Shown here: positions 35,802 through 48,562 of the stretch, piece after piece | How positions within the stretch are numbered: the first letter of the stretch is position 1 | Layout: every line of letters begins with the position of its first letter | Assembly: GCF_001625215.2 (NCBI RefSeq) | Contig: NC_030385.2 | Span: forward strand, 10,471,135-10,535,134 | DNA length: 64,000 nucleotides | Reading direction: 5' to 3' | Origin: Daucus carota subsp. sativus | Taxonomy: Eukaryota > Streptophyta > Magnoliopsida > Apiales > Apiaceae | Notes under the pieces: generated by a model | What the model was told of the DNA's origin: nothing | Databases searched by the model: none | What the model saw: the letters and a program-made list of their open reading frames with translations, nothing else | Translations under genes and position numbers: made by a program

Positions 35802-36412
35802 AGTTCGGTTCTAACCGAACCGAACCGAAAAAACCGAAGTAATTTCGGTTCGGTTCGGTTCGGTTTGAAAGGGAAGTACGGTCCGGTTCGGTTTCGAAAA
35901 ATATGAAAGTTCGGTTTTCGGTTAGTTCGGTTCGGTTCGGTTTTCGACCGAACCGACCGTTTGCTCAGCCCTAATTTCAGGTCATGTCTCCTGTAAATTG
36001 TTTACTTCTACTTGGAGTTGTATAATAATCAACTAGTTATATTAAACATGACTTGGTAATTAACAAAGCTTGCTTCACTGCAGAACACTGAAGTGTAATT
36101 TCTTTCCCATACTTTATTCCACATCCAAGCTGACATAACCCTTGTTTTAAGACAATAAGAAACTCCTCTGGAAACTACAAGAACAATGGCTAAAAGTCAC
36201 CGATATAATGTTCTTTAAATTGGTACATACTTGGAGTTTTTCCTCTCAAGGCGGGGGATAGGGATGTGTAAGATATAATATGATCGATTTAAGTATGATC
36301 GATTTAAGTATGCGTTGAACTCAAAGGTTTGCAGGAGTTGGTCAATTGGTATGGCATCACAGTTATATTTCCACAGGGATCGCGAGTTCTAATAGACTTA
36401 GACACAAGATTT

Positions 36413-38380
36413 TCCAACCTAATTAAACTTGTTTTTTTTAATGGTCACACTCTAAGAATAATCTTGTGTTTTGAAAAGAGAGAGACTCGAACCATCAACC
36501 TCTTTTTTAGAAAACAAGAGGTCTGATGGGAAACAACTAAACAAGAGGTAATGATTCTGGAGTAGTGGTTTTACCTGAAACTGCAGAGAGAGGGGGTGGG
36601 AGAATCTGAAACAAACTAATTCAAAAGGTGAACGATGAGCACTACGCTAAAATTTTATTGTCGATCAGTAAAAAGATGTGAATACATCATCTTTATTTAT
36701 TCTCTCGAATCACTTGTCACCTCACTCAAAGTCGCATGTTAATATTAGCTTTCAAGGCTTTCAAGAACACTTTATTCCAAACACGTGGTAAAACATGTAC
36801 TGCAATATACTTCAGCAAAACAATAGCATATCAGATATCAACACCTACGCAACATGAAACTACACAAGCTATCAACAGCTAGTTAAACGATATGGACAGT
36901 ACAAGTTAATGAAGAGTACTAGAGAATACGTTAAAGTTACTATGTTGATTTCACTCTTCTGAGTAATTATTTCAGTCTGGCCGTTGCTTATTCGTGAGAA
37001 GAGGTGAATGTAAGGCTGAAATAATTGACATGTAACAGATATCAAATTTTCAAAAAGGGCAAAAAAAAAAATATATATCAGCAGATGCATTCACAGTTGT
37101 ACACTAGCAAAAACGCATGTCATAACAGTTACTAAGTTTAGGTAGAGTATCATGCAATGTTAAGCGAATATAACTTAGTCTCCACAGTTACGTCTCTGGC
37201 CTAAGTATCCTCTGACCAAGAAGGATTGATCTATATAAATGAAAGACTGAGTATAACTTTACTGCGATATAATGGATGACAAAATGGTCACAAGAAAAGT
37301 TCATAAAACCATGGGCGTAAAGTTGCTTGCCATGGATGACAATTGACACAATTAGTAATTCAGAACACTGATGATGAAACAATATCTCAAATTTACCTTT
37401 GAATAGCTGTCAGGATTTTCTGAATCATCGCCCTTCTGCAATTGAAGGTGCAGTTTACGTATAAGCAAAGCAATGAGTGAGAGGCTTATACGTTAGCTAC
37501 CTGCTCAATTGGTGAATTTGGTAATGTTACTGACAGAAAGATTCACAATTATTGAAAGCTTCAATGACATCAATGGACTAATTATATGACCATTGAAGGT
37601 ATATACAGAACCTAGCATGACATAATTCATCCACAAAGTTGTTATGATGTTAAGGATAAATGAGTGAAGGTGCTTAAATCCAATGAATGTATTCATTAAT
37701 CAGCAGCTAACGTTTTGTTTCGCGTAAAGCAAATGAACTTCCACAGGTGTAAAACCCATAATAGGTCATATGGAGATACAAATTATAATTGATAACTTGT
37801 ACAGTTGAAACTTGAATGTTCATAGCAGCATTTTGAGCAGATTCGCAGTAGATACTTGTAAAAATGGCTTACATTTATAAATCCAACCAAAGGTTTCCAC
37901 TTAAAAACCTAAAAACTGGGAATGATTAGTGTTGTAAATAAAGTACCAAAAATTAATCTGCAAACTGCACTTAATTACTAGAAAATTGCAATTTTTGTAA
38001 TAAAAATTTCATTCTCTTCTACTCATCCATCACTTATCTGCAGATTACTAGAATATTGCAGATTACGAAAATAATCTGCAATTTTTTTTGCAATTTTTGT
38101 CAAACTCTGGGATATGTGGTAACAGAGGTGTGGACTTATCTGCCTTATGCGTGTCATAATCAGAGGCAAAAGAAATGTTCAAATATGCGTAAACTCATAG
38201 TTTTATTTTAAACCTGGAACTTCTTACTGAACTGATCTATACATTTCAAGTCCGTAAAAGTCATGATTAGTGTAATGAGACTCCTAACAGCAACATATAC
38301 TCATTGTGCAGTATTACTACTTACTATTACTTATTGTGTCGTTTAGTTATGAAGGTTGATGTTAGATGCCTTTATAATTA
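36413..38380. other. Intergenic region, no clear gene
   Basis: A short exon-like string flanked by splice signals occurs on the minus strand at 37398-37433 (TTGCAG, then KGDDSENPDSYSK, then GTAAAT), but no neighbouring exons were found. Otherwise AT-rich and non-coding. Confidence 0.4.
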
Positions 38381-38615
38381 CTCCCTCCGTCCCATTTTAA
38401 CTGCTTTTGACTTTTTTACACGTATTTTAAGGTGTTAAAAAAATCACATGTAGACATAATTAATCTTTATAAAATTTATATCAAATAAAAGTTTAGAATC
38501 CAAACTTTAATTTGATATAAAAATTAAATATTTTTATTGAGTGTAAGTATTATTTTTTTACACCTCAATATACGTGTTAAAAAGTCAAACATCAGTTAAA
38601 ATGGGACAGAGGGAG
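38381..38615. mobile_element. Stowaway MITE, 235 bp
   Basis: It begins CTCCCTCCGTCCCATTTTAA and ends with the near-perfect inverse TTAAAATGGGACAGAGGGAG. TA lies on both sides (38379-38380 and 38616-38617). It is the same subfamily as the pair at 47032-47490. Confidence 0.95.
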
Positions 38616-38960
38616 TAATAACTTTCACCTCAGAAGTAGGTGTTTCTATGGTCATGTGTTACTACCTAACAAAAGAACTGCTAAGCTTTTGAATCTGATG
38701 GACACCTTGCCATGATCAAAGATAATATCAAAGAAGGTCCGTTTATTATTAGAATACATGTATGTCTAACAAGTAGAACTGCAAATGTCACTCTATTAGT
38801 TAACGACCTTGGTCTCTAGAGCCTTAACCATCGCCATTCTGATTACCAACTTCAGTTACCCTAAATTACTAAAGCAATATAAGATTATTTCATCTTTGGA
38901 CTCTGTAAGCTGTTCCCTCCTAGAGAAACACTCATCGGGTGACATTTTTTCCATGACTTA

Positions 38961-39272
38961 GAGCATCTCCAATAACCTCTTTACTTGAGCTCTTAGATAG
39001 AAAAATAAAGAATCTTGGCTCAAATAGTGTTCCAAGAGACTCTCGAAGGTTCTTTATAAAGTTTAGAACTTATTCTCTCTTATTTTTTAGGAGCTTCCAT
39101 ATGGCAATTAACTTTTTTTTAAATAAGAAATCCATTCTCTACTCATCCATCACTTTTCCCTCTTTTTTGAGTTCATATATTAATAAACTATAAACCAAAG
39201 ACATTCTTAAAAATATTATACTATTCGAGTCATATATTCTAGGAGCTAAGTAGGAGGCTCTTGGAGATAGCC
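38961..39272. mobile_element. PIF/Harbinger-type MITE with TTA duplication
   Basis: The left end GAGCATCTCCAATAACCTC and the inverse right end GGCTATCTCCAAGAGCCTC match. TTA is duplicated at 38958-38960 and 39273-39275, the PIF/Harbinger signature. Non-coding. Confidence 0.75.
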
Positions 39273-39781
39273 TTAGAGGTTAAAATCGAACCGAAATATT
39301 GTGTTCCTGAATTTGACTGTCTGATGGAGCATCTAACTTAAAAGCACCTTAGCTCACAAAACTAATTAAAATACTTGTAAGGTCATGTTAAGAATACTTA
39401 AGATACACTGCATATAAGGGAAATTAGCACATACCCAAGTTTACAAAAGGGAACTTAAGATGTTAACTCGATTTTATACTCTTTAATACTCTCCCAGTCA
39501 TACGATTAAAAAAGATATTATGTTAACTAATCAGTCTATCTAAAAATTTTAGAAGAAGTTCTGAACACAATTTATACTCGTCAACATCACCACTGCAGTT
39601 TGTGCAATTGATGTTCAACACTCATCTAAAAATTTTAGAAGAAGTTCTGGACACAATTTTAAAATGAATGACAGAAATGCGGACAGGGTGATATGGCTCC
39701 TGCATTCACATTGTCAGATGCCCAAGGGTGGATAAGTGAGGGAGTTCGTTTTATAGCTGACGGGCCAGAAAGAATAACAGA

Positions 39782-39808
39782 CTAGATTTTTTGCCCGCGT
39801 TGCTGGGC
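39782..39808 (-). other. Helitron 3' terminus: hairpin plus CTAG
   Basis: The stem GCCC(A)GC pairs with GCGGGC with one bulged A and an AAC loop. ATTTTTT (plus strand) separates it from CTAG. This is the termination signal used in rolling-circle transposition. The next host base on the minus strand is T, as expected. Confidence 0.8.
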
Positions 39809-40103
39809 TTTTCAATTTAACAAAGAAACAATCTGATACTATTTATGCCATGTTTCATGAAAGCAGCTACGCGAAGCTGCACGTTAGGATACATATATTA
39901 CTTTAGATTACACGGTGGAGTTTATGTTGCAGAACATGCCGAGGCGACCGAATGCAAAGAGAGCCAAAGTACCGAGTTACCATAGAATATTACAGAGTGG
40001 TAGCAAGTTCCCGTAAGTTATTACACACAGTAGAATTCATTACAGAAATAAAATGATGAAATAACAGGGATTTCATCTTCTTGCTGAAAGATACTGAAGA
40101 AGC

Positions 40104-41169
40104 CTAGTCGAGACGCCAATTTGCCAACCTTAATGCATTCCTCAAATCCTCCACTGCCTCATGATTATGATTTAGGAAATATCTTGTTGCTTGCAAGTTG
40201 CTCAACTTTGGCTCACCTAAAACACAAATTTAACAATGTTTTACGAAGACATTAGAAAAGGATAATTTTCTATTTTGAGAAGTACCTTGAATGAATTTGG
40301 ATTGACAGCTTGAAATGATAACAATTATGGGATGCTCGTCAGCTTGCTGGATTGCTTGATGAAAAGAATGAGCCAGTTCGTTGTAGAATGTAACCTCTGC
40401 TGAACAACTGTATAAAGATGGAAAAAGAAATTAAATTGTTGTACATGTAGTCTTTGTATAAAATTAGAGATGAAGATTCCAAGCACAAACTGCATGTCAT
40501 TGATCGTAAATCGAATGCAGGATTGTTCTTGATTATATTTGTTCTTGAAGTTCCTTATTGGTTGGAATTGTCGCAGTATACCAACAACATCTGTATAAGA
40601 GAGCATACAGTTAGAAAGTGCTTCAGTTGTGGTAAATGCGTGCACTTGAGAAATAGAGCTCACCAATGAGGAATATATTTTGCAATGCAGCATTGATTAT
40701 AGCTGACAAATCAGTGAATTGAAATATATGAGCCGGGATGTAATCTACCCCTCCAGTAACGAAAACTTCAGTCATATGATACATTTGTATATATATATCA
40801 TTTTGAAAGCATCTTTCAGTTTGCATTGCTGAATATGGCCGAACAACGAAATTATGCACGTTGTAGGTTCCTCCTTCATTAAGATGAATCTCTAGTTGAT
40901 CGATGTTTTGTGGTGGAATCGATGCATGAATGCGGCCTCCCTGTAAGCGTGACAGTCAATTTAGTAATGTTCTAAGCTATGAGGATGTATAATTTCTATG
41001 TTGATAGATGTGTACTTACCAATTCATCAATGAGAATCAAGTTCAATGCCACTGTTTCTCCATGCCGATTTAAAGTTCGCCACATTCTTGATACTCGGAC
41101 CTTAATCCTCCATGCAGTTGTAGTGTGAGGGCGTAGGTTTGCTATCATTTGATATGGGAAGTTGTCCAT
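40104..41169 (-). CDS. RPA70-like ssDNA-binding protein, short form (Helitron-borne gene C)
   Basis: The start ATG is at 41169 (MDNFPYQMIANLRPHTTTAW). About five exons follow: first to a GTAAGT near 41019; then GGRIHASIPPQNIDQLEIHL to FLIG ending near 40666; DVVGILRQFQPIRNFKNKYN; a segment ending SSCQSKFIQ near 40287; and GEPKLSNLQATRYFLNHNHE to the stop at 40104. This covers an N-terminal DUF223-type OB fold and a second OB fold of plant RPA1. The protein stops before the zinc-ribbon (DBD-C) region present in its two neighbours, so it is a natural short form or a truncation. The expected role is ssDNA binding during Helitron replication. Internal exon borders are approximate. Confidence 0.78.
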
Positions 41170-41786
41170 GTTATTGTGAATATTTGCTTTGAAGCAGACT
41201 GGTATTTAAACTGATATTTCTTTGAATGCTTTAATGGTGAGGACTGTTTCTTCCTTGGATGTTAGCTATTATCATAAGGAATCTTCGCACTTTAAATGAG
41301 TACTCCTCTGCTTGGTGCTCTATTATTTTGCTTTCACCATATATGGACTGTATGTTTTTGTCCACAAAGTGTGCTTTTGCTTCTGGTATGTAGACATTGG
41401 ATTCGTAGTTGAAAGTATATGTTGTTTGCATGCCATAGTGCTCTGCAAAGGTCAAGCTTTTGCTTTCACTTTGTCTCTGCCAGTACTGTTTTACAAAAGT
41501 TTGAAAACCGCAGCACAATGGCTGGTTACATATATAAGTAGTTAGTGATACATATGGAAGTAGTAATTGAATCTATTTGCCATGGTTCATGAAAGTAGAA
41601 ATGCAAAGCTGGGATTTGATTAAATACTTAATTAGTTCTGAATGCCTGTTGATGCCTGGCATCATTTTGTTCTACACAAGCCGAATTACATAAGGTAGCA
41701 GATAGCCAAATCATTACAACTTAGTTACATTTGATCTGGCTATAAACAAAAACACAAAATTCGATATGCTGCATCTGGTTTTAGTG

Positions 41787-43951
41787 CTAGGTGGATGCGA
41801 GGTCGAGATCAGAAATACCCTGTCCAGTGTATGTGGAGGTGGTAGTCTGTCCAGTGTTTGTGGAGGTGGTAGGCTGATTCTGAAAAAAAAAAATTGAAGT
41901 TAGAAAGATAGCAACTCCAAGCAATGAAAATGTTAGTATGTATGTGCCATAAGATCTAACCTGTGTGGATGTTGTGTCAGTTCTATTCTTTTCTCCCCAG
42001 CGGATGAATCCATTGCATATGTTGCTTGCCCAGTAAACATGAAAGGACTTGGATATGTTCATTTCTTTAATGTTTAGTACAACACTATAGTCCTTTCCAG
42101 CTAGAGTCTTCAAGCACTGCGGCATATCCCCGCTTCCAGCATGCTGTATGTTATAGGAAATAAGATTTCCAATGGCAAATGTAAAATTATTACGTAGAAC
42201 TAACTTTTCATTTACAACCGAAAGTAAGGTGTACCTCCTCCAGCAGTTGTCTAGCTCTCTTAAGGATGAGTGTCCTAACTTCTCTATCTCCGAGGATTAC
42301 TTGTACCTCACCAGTGGCATCTTCTGCCTTGACAGAAATGCGATATCTGAAATCCATTTTAGTGTGTAATTTTTTGTAAGCCTGATATTTAAAGTACTGA
42401 TTAATATAAAATATAACTAATGCATTACATGGATTAATTACCTGATCTCTGGGTATGGGACGAACCTATTGCATGGTTCACAAACGGGGATTGAATTTTC
42501 CAATTTGATTTCTTTCCAGCATCCACTGCAAGCAGTATAACACCAATTTGTTGTGTGTTCCACAGACGTAATCCTGATATGTGTTAACACCTTGTTCTGG
42601 GACGGCGACAAAATATTAGCAAAACTAATTAAAAAGCAGTAGTCTCGTATTGTAGAATAAATGTTATTGCCTGACATCAATGTATTCTTTTCCCAGCTTT
42701 TTGATATCTTCGATTTTCATTAGTAATATCTCCATTTTTTTCTTTTCGGCCAAAGCTTGTTTGACAAAATCTGGATTGGCTAACCTGTTCTTGCAACATT
42801 ACAGCTAAGCAAATACGTAAGGAATATAGAATATGCTGACTGTAGTTGAGATGATAGTTAGAATTAATATAAGTGAACAGAGAACTGAAATTTTCCTCAG
42901 TTGATCAACGACATGGTGTTTGTAGTTGAGGTATATTCTTGTTGCAGGAACATTAGAAATATCGATCTCCCCTAAATTATTTCATTTAAATTGTCATGTA
43001 TTACATAAATTAAAAAGTTGCTGATGAAAACAGAAGTATTATACCATCCCACTTTCCCACTCGGCAGCATGATATGATAATAATGACAGGCTTCTGAACA
43101 ACTTGTTTCATATCTGTTTCAAACTTAATTCCAAATGAATCCCAGAAAGTGATATTGACGTTAGATCTGGAGATAAAAAAACAGGTATGCTTTATATGCA
43201 AGAGGCATAACATAGCTCTGTGTCTAAACTAATATGTGAAGAGCCAAACCTTCCGTCCGTGATCACCAGTTTTGATTGCTTTTGTTTTTGACCATGTTTG
43301 TTTTCCAGATCTCTAAAATCCTCGTGTCTCTTGATAATACCTACAACATCTGAAAAAAGCGCACATGAAACCTTTTTTTATATTTTTAAAAATTACATAT
43401 ATAATTTAGTATTCATTTACCAGTTAAGTAGGTAGTTTGCTCTGATAGTTCTTTAAGCTGGCTGTGTTCATAGAAGTCAAAGTAGTCGAGAGGAATCACA
43501 ACTTCATTCTCAGCCATATCTTGTACAGTGGTGTCTTTTGTGAAAACAATTTGTTTGTCATTACGTAGACATCTGAACTTGTCAGTTGGTTTGTGGAACT
43601 GTACAGTGAAGTTTCTGATCTTGTAGATTTTCCCTATGTGCATCACTCTTGCCATTTCATCGTTGCGTGAAGTAGGAATCCAAGCATGCATTCTCTGACT
43701 CTGCACAAAATTATAACAGCCAATGAATTTAAGACTTCAAGATGAAAACTTGTTAAATATACAAAGTGATAACTTTTAAACTATAACAACTCAACCCTGA
43801 CCTTGTTATCCAGCAGAATGACATTAAAGTTTTTGAATTGTTCTCCAGTCCTAGTAGCTCCACGCCATAATCGTATAACCCTTACTCTGATTTTGTAGTC
43901 GTAGCTTCCAATTTGGAGATCTTGAATGTTATCATATTTAGTAGCAGACAT
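41787..43951 (-). CDS. RPA70-like ssDNA-binding protein (Helitron-borne gene B)
   Basis: The start ATG is at 43951 (MSATKYDNIQDLQIGSYDYK). Exons then read SQRMHAWIPTSRNDEMARVM (DUF223 OB fold) through TTYLTG; DVVGIIKRHEDFRDLENKHG; SNVNITFWDSFGIKFET through CCRVGKW (second OB fold); GEIDISNVPATRIYLNY; then LANPDFVKQALAEKKK. Next comes a zinc ribbon with CSGC and CEPC pairs near 42535-42450, the DBD-C part YRISVKAEDATGEVQVIL, and a tail with Thr/Gln-rich repeats ending at 41787. All visible joins use GT-AG and keep the frame. The gene reads the same way as RepHel and sits between paralogues A and C. Likely binds ssDNA intermediates of the element. Confidence 0.82.
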
Positions 43952-44340
43952 CTTCTCTACGCTTTGTTATGTCTTCTTTGTTTTAGTAATGTGCTGATGG
44001 TGTATATATGCTAGTGAAATTTTTTGTAGTGTAAATTTGCACAACACATCTAACTTCTGTAATATGCATTAAATAAATGAGACTTGCATGGTATAATAAA
44101 TAATGATTACAACAATGTCTGTAAATCAAGTGACCAATAGCTGCAAATATCCTTAGGATTAAATTCAGGATTTGACAGAATTTTACTGAGCATAATAAAT
44201 GTTTCAAGATGTGATAAATATCCCAACAAACAAAAGTACGGAAAGCATTAGGCTGATAGAACATAAAGTTATATCTCCAACTGGTAATATGCAACTACGG
44301 TGGGAGATATGGCAAAAGATTGTCCAATCCTATTCTGGTG

Positions 44341-46647
44341 TCATGGCTGCATAAATAAAAAAAAATAAGTCAACGTCTTTATTCATTAGATTTGAACTTG
44401 ATAATGAACATAATATAGTTCATTACATACTTTCTCCAATTTAATGTTCTTCACAGGTTTTATCTCCATTAAGCTTTCTGCATTGAACTCCAGTGGATCC
44501 ATTTCTTTGCGTGCTCTGGTCTTCATGTTTGTAGATTTCCCTGTGTTCGGTGTCTCAGTGGCTCGGCCTTCCGGTGATGTATCCTAAAGTGTCATAAAAA
44601 TGTATTAGTAAAAGTAAACTATTTAAATGAAAGCTAATAGTTCAGAAGTTTACATGTAACACAGAGATTTCGTCCATTTCAGCCGCTTTCATTTCCGCAT
44701 CTGGGACTTTAAGAGGATCATGCGTTTCCACTTTTTCCACTTCCTGAATGATTTCTTTAGCATCATAAACTGTTGATCCCTTTGTGATGTTTTCATCGGT
44801 AATCAGAAGATTGATTGTGTACTTCTGTTTTAACATAGTATTTAGGATTTGAGGAAATTTATCTTCATCTTTTTCCTGTACAGAAAACATGAAAATATCA
44901 AATTGATTAACACATCCCAAAAATGTAGTAAGTTGATCAATTAAATTTACATCAGCACAATCTGCTTGCAGATCAATGACAGTTTTGTCGATGATGCGTT
45001 GGATTTCACAATCTGGAAACACAATCGGCAATGCCCCTGTTTGGTCTGAACAAAATATGCATAGTCTGAACCTGTAAAACAAATATTATGAAGATTAATT
45101 TTGGATATGAAACCGGCAGAATCTCTTAAAAAATTTAAGATAGGACCTTTTATCCGGATATGGGATTGTTCTACCACATCCGTTTTTCTGTGAGCAGACA
45201 AACTTTCCACCTTCATTCTCAAGTTCCAGATTGCAACCTGTACATTTTCTAAAATACCAACTCTTTTGGTCTGTAAACCTTTTTGCTATAACTTGACAGT
45301 AAGCTGAATCCTGTATACATAAAAAGTCATAAGACGAAATAATTGTAATTTTTTCTTACAACCAATGTAACTTGAAGAACGGAAAGCAATAACCTGTTTC
45401 AATTCAGACTTGATGTTCCTGATCTCCTTAACCGTAAGAATTTTTATAGTTGGTGGTGGAGTTGGTTCAGGTGTAGCTTCAATTTTTTTTTCTGGAACTT
45501 GAACTCGGCTCTTGTTTACCCAACTAAAGAAAATCCTATTGTTCAGCTGATGAAAATTGAGTAGTATAATGTTGAATGTAAATGTAAGTAACCTTTTTCT
45601 CAGCTCTTTGACACTGTAGTGATCTGGATTTATATAGATTCTTGTTGACTGGTAATTTGACAGATATGGCACTCCTGCAATTTGGTATGTGTTATATGAT
45701 ATATTACAAAATCATAGATAGATGTAAGCAACGAACTTAAATCCAATCACCTTCATACCGACCAACTTTTGCGCATGCTATGATAATGAAAGTATCATTC
45801 TTATCATGTTTGCTGAGTTCGTTCTGAATGTGCTCTCCGAACAATTCAAACAGTGTCACTTTGACAACATTACTGTTAATACAAAAACAAAATAATTACG
45901 AAAATGCCGGATAACTAAGACTTCAAATAACTCAGTTACTTTTAAGTAAACAACCTTCCATCAGATATGTCAAATTTGAATCTTGACTTCTCTTCATTGT
46001 TTTTGTTGGATTTTATCAATTCTTCAACATTCTCCACCTTTCCTACCATATCTGACATAAAATTTATTGTTAAAATCTAAAAACTAAACATATCACTATC
46101 TAATTGTTACAGAAGTTACCAATCAAGAATCGATTGTCAGCAGCCAATTTCTCTACTGCAGTCATGTGGAAGAGATCAAAAACATACTTTTCAATCTGCA
46201 TTCCTTGTGTTTCAGCTTTGTTAAATTCAGTGTAACTGGTGAAATAAACATGTTTCCCGGTCCTTACTGGACGATATGTCTCATCTCCTACATAGTCTTT
46301 CACTTTCAAATTCTTGATAATGTAAATGTCTCCCTCCTTTAGTGTTTTGAAACGATCATCGCAATGCTTTGAATTAGCAAAAGCATGCATTCTGTTGTTC
46401 TATTAGACACATAATTAACGTTAATTAGATGTTGCTCCAAAAATATGATGAACACAATGGGTAACAAAACAAATAAAGCCTGATGCAGTTAGAATACCGA
46501 GTCATCAATTAGTATCATATTTATCCCCCAAAATGCCTGTGTTCCTCTGTTCATCCCTTTCCAGAAGGACTGAACACGTACTCTACAGTTCCAATCATAA
46601 CTTGTTGTGTCAAGAGTTTCCAGCGGGTCGTAAACATTAAGTTCCAT
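44341..46647 (-). CDS. RPA70-like ssDNA-binding protein (Helitron-borne gene A)
   Basis: The start ATG is at 46647 (MELNVYDPLETLDTTSYDWN). Clear exons are 46647-46498, 46399-46120, 46051-45955, 45872-45751 and 45674-45593. Further exons carry WVNKSRVQVPEKK with a Pro/Thr-rich linker, then the zinc ribbon (CTGC, then CSQKNGC) at about 45312-45150, DBD-C (FRLCIFCSDQTGALPIVF), a Lys/Glu-rich segment and a basic tail ending KNIKLEKP with stop at 44341. The layout of OB fold, OB fold, zinc-ribbon OB is that of the RPA1 large subunit without the N-terminal protein-interaction domain. Such RPA-like genes are known cargo of plant Helitrons. It looks intact. Confidence 0.83.
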
Positions 46648-47031
46648 TGCAGCAAAACTGACATAAATGTAAAGCTAATCGTGTGACAAAGTGATAGCAA
46701 ACAAATAGGGTATTGAATTCAACTAACCATGTCTAAATCTGTATTAATGTAAAAGGAGAGTGTGGTTGAACTTACAGTCGTTTGTCAGGCGGCTTAGCTT
46801 TCAATTAAGGAGAAGGCAGCTGCTCTCTTAAATACAACTGAGATCTGTAATGCTATTGCATTTGAAGAAGATTATATTTCAGACAGTATTTATGTTTTAA
46901 CGGGCACGATGTGTTTATAGATCATCGTGCCGTAATCGAAGGTTGTGTTTAAGACAACGCATATGCAAGTTGTCTCTTTGTGACAGGCTGTCCCTCGCTA
47001 TTTGTAAATTTCAAAACTTATTTACATAGTA

Positions 47032-47490
47032 CTCTCTCCGTCCCATTTTAACAGCTTTTGATTTTTTACACGTATTTTAAGATGTTAAAAAAATCACATA
47101 TAAACATAATAATTTTTTATAAAATTTATATCAAATAAAAGTTTAGAACCTAAACTTATATTTGATATAAGATTTGAATTATTTTATTAAGTGTAGATAT
47201 TATTTTTTTACATCTCAATAGAAGTGCTAGAAAGTCAAACACCAGTTAAAATGGGACAGAGGGAGTAACTCATATTTGCTTTTGATTTTTTTACACGTAT
47301 TTTAAGATGTTAAAAAAATCACATATAAACATAATAATTTTTTATAAAATTTATATCAAATAAAAGTTTAGAACCTAAACTTATATTTGATATAAGATTT
47401 GAATTATTTTATTAAGTGTAGATATTATTTTTTTACATCTCAATAGAAGTGCTAGAAAGTCAAACACCAGTTAAAATGGGACAGAGGGAG
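47032..47490. mobile_element. Stowaway MITE with partial tandem duplication
   Basis: A Stowaway copy runs from CTCTCTCCGTCCCATTTTAA (47032) to GGGACAGAGGGAG (47265), followed by TA. About 225 bp of it, from TTTTGATTTTTTACACG to the right end plus the flank TAACTCATATTTG, is then repeated to 47490. The repeat is nearly identical, so the duplication is recent. It lies inside the Helitron, between gene A and the B3 gene. Confidence 0.9.
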
Positions 47491-48562
47491 TAACTCATAT
47501 TTGATTTTAGATTTTTTTTTTAAATAGGAATAAAATAAATGTGTAAATAAACTTATTTCTATCAAAAAAATATTTAACATACGGTTAATAAAAACTTATT
47601 AGCTTAATTGTAACAGTCTGTTGTGAAAAGGTCATTTAAAAACTTATTAGCTTAATTGTAACAGTTTGTTTGTGAAAATTTTGCATATAATTCTTTGTTG
47701 AATATAGAAAATTGCGGAGAACATAATAAAATTAGAAGTAAATATTAAATTAATTCATTTGAGTATTTGAGAAAAAAAATATACATAAGAACACATGTTA
47801 TAATATGTTGGAATTTTTATTTTTGGGAAGTAGTATTCATTTTTATTAAAATGAAATCTAATTTTATATATTCCGAAATGAACACTGTGTTTGGTTAGTC
47901 GTTATTTGCTGCATGCTGGCGTATATATTTTAAAGTAAACTTATTTGAATTGTCATGATGTATTATGTAGATACTTCATTTAAAAAAGGTTATATTTCCA
48001 ATGGCAGAAATCCTGTTCTGGCCTATATTCTTAAAAGAAAATTTAAAAACTTATTAGCTTCTTTGTATTTGTTTGTTGATAAGAATTTTGTACTATATCT
48101 GGTTAGTCGTCGTTATTTGGTGTATGCTCTCGTAGTTATTTTAAAGAGAAATCATCTGAATTTTGTACTATATTATTAGGAAGTTTTTAATTTCTTATAA
48201 TTGTGTTATTGAGATATTTCATTCAAATATAAAATCAAATTTAGTAAGGGAAATAAATTCACAGAGAAGGATATAAATTATAAACAAAAGGATATAAATC
48301 AAAAATTAAAAGATTAAATTTTGAGCTTATTTACTCGTAACATTTTGAAGTTCATATAATGCAAGAGTGTTTGATCTCACACAACCGAGACATGTGCCAA
48401 AGCGTCACACATATGCCTAAATAAAATATTTAACTGTCCATTGACTTGATAACATTAAATGGTGTTAATGACATTAAACCACTGTACTTGCTCTGGTAAA
48501 AATCTCTCAGTTAACATCAGCTTATTTGCCAAAAAGGGTTTATTCTCCCTGTACAATAGAGG

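Larger units (their letters stand above)
33552..35973. mobile_element. hAT-type element, 2422 bp, with empty site in the paralogous copy
   Basis: The ends are TAGAGGTGAGCAAA and, inverted, TAGGGCTGAGCAAA. The 8-bp ATTTCAGG is duplicated at 33544-33551 and 35974-35981. The undisturbed site is visible at 31623-31630 in the duplicate block. Both ends are dense in CCGAACCGAACC. The interior holds a coding-like fragment (33775-34050) and a nested Helitron (34108-35801). No hAT transposase. Confidence 0.92.
32027..36412. repeat. Tandem segmental duplication, copy 2 (interrupted)
   Basis: This is the second copy of the 30130-32026 block. It is continuous with copy 1 at the junction and split by a 2422-bp transposon at 33552-35973. 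Copy 1 has the unoccupied site GAATTTCAGGTCATG at 31621-31635, which proves the insertion and its boundaries. Confidence 0.9.

Noticed and set aside
35760..35985. CCGAACCG-rich block as a telomere-like or centromeric satellite
   Set aside because: It is the subterminal repeat of the hAT element, bounded by TAGGG...GAGCAAA ends and an 8-bp target duplication.
42172..42369. Plus-strand 65-aa frame inside the RPA gene B region
   Set aside because: It overlaps antisense the DBD-C exon of gene B and has no family resemblance.
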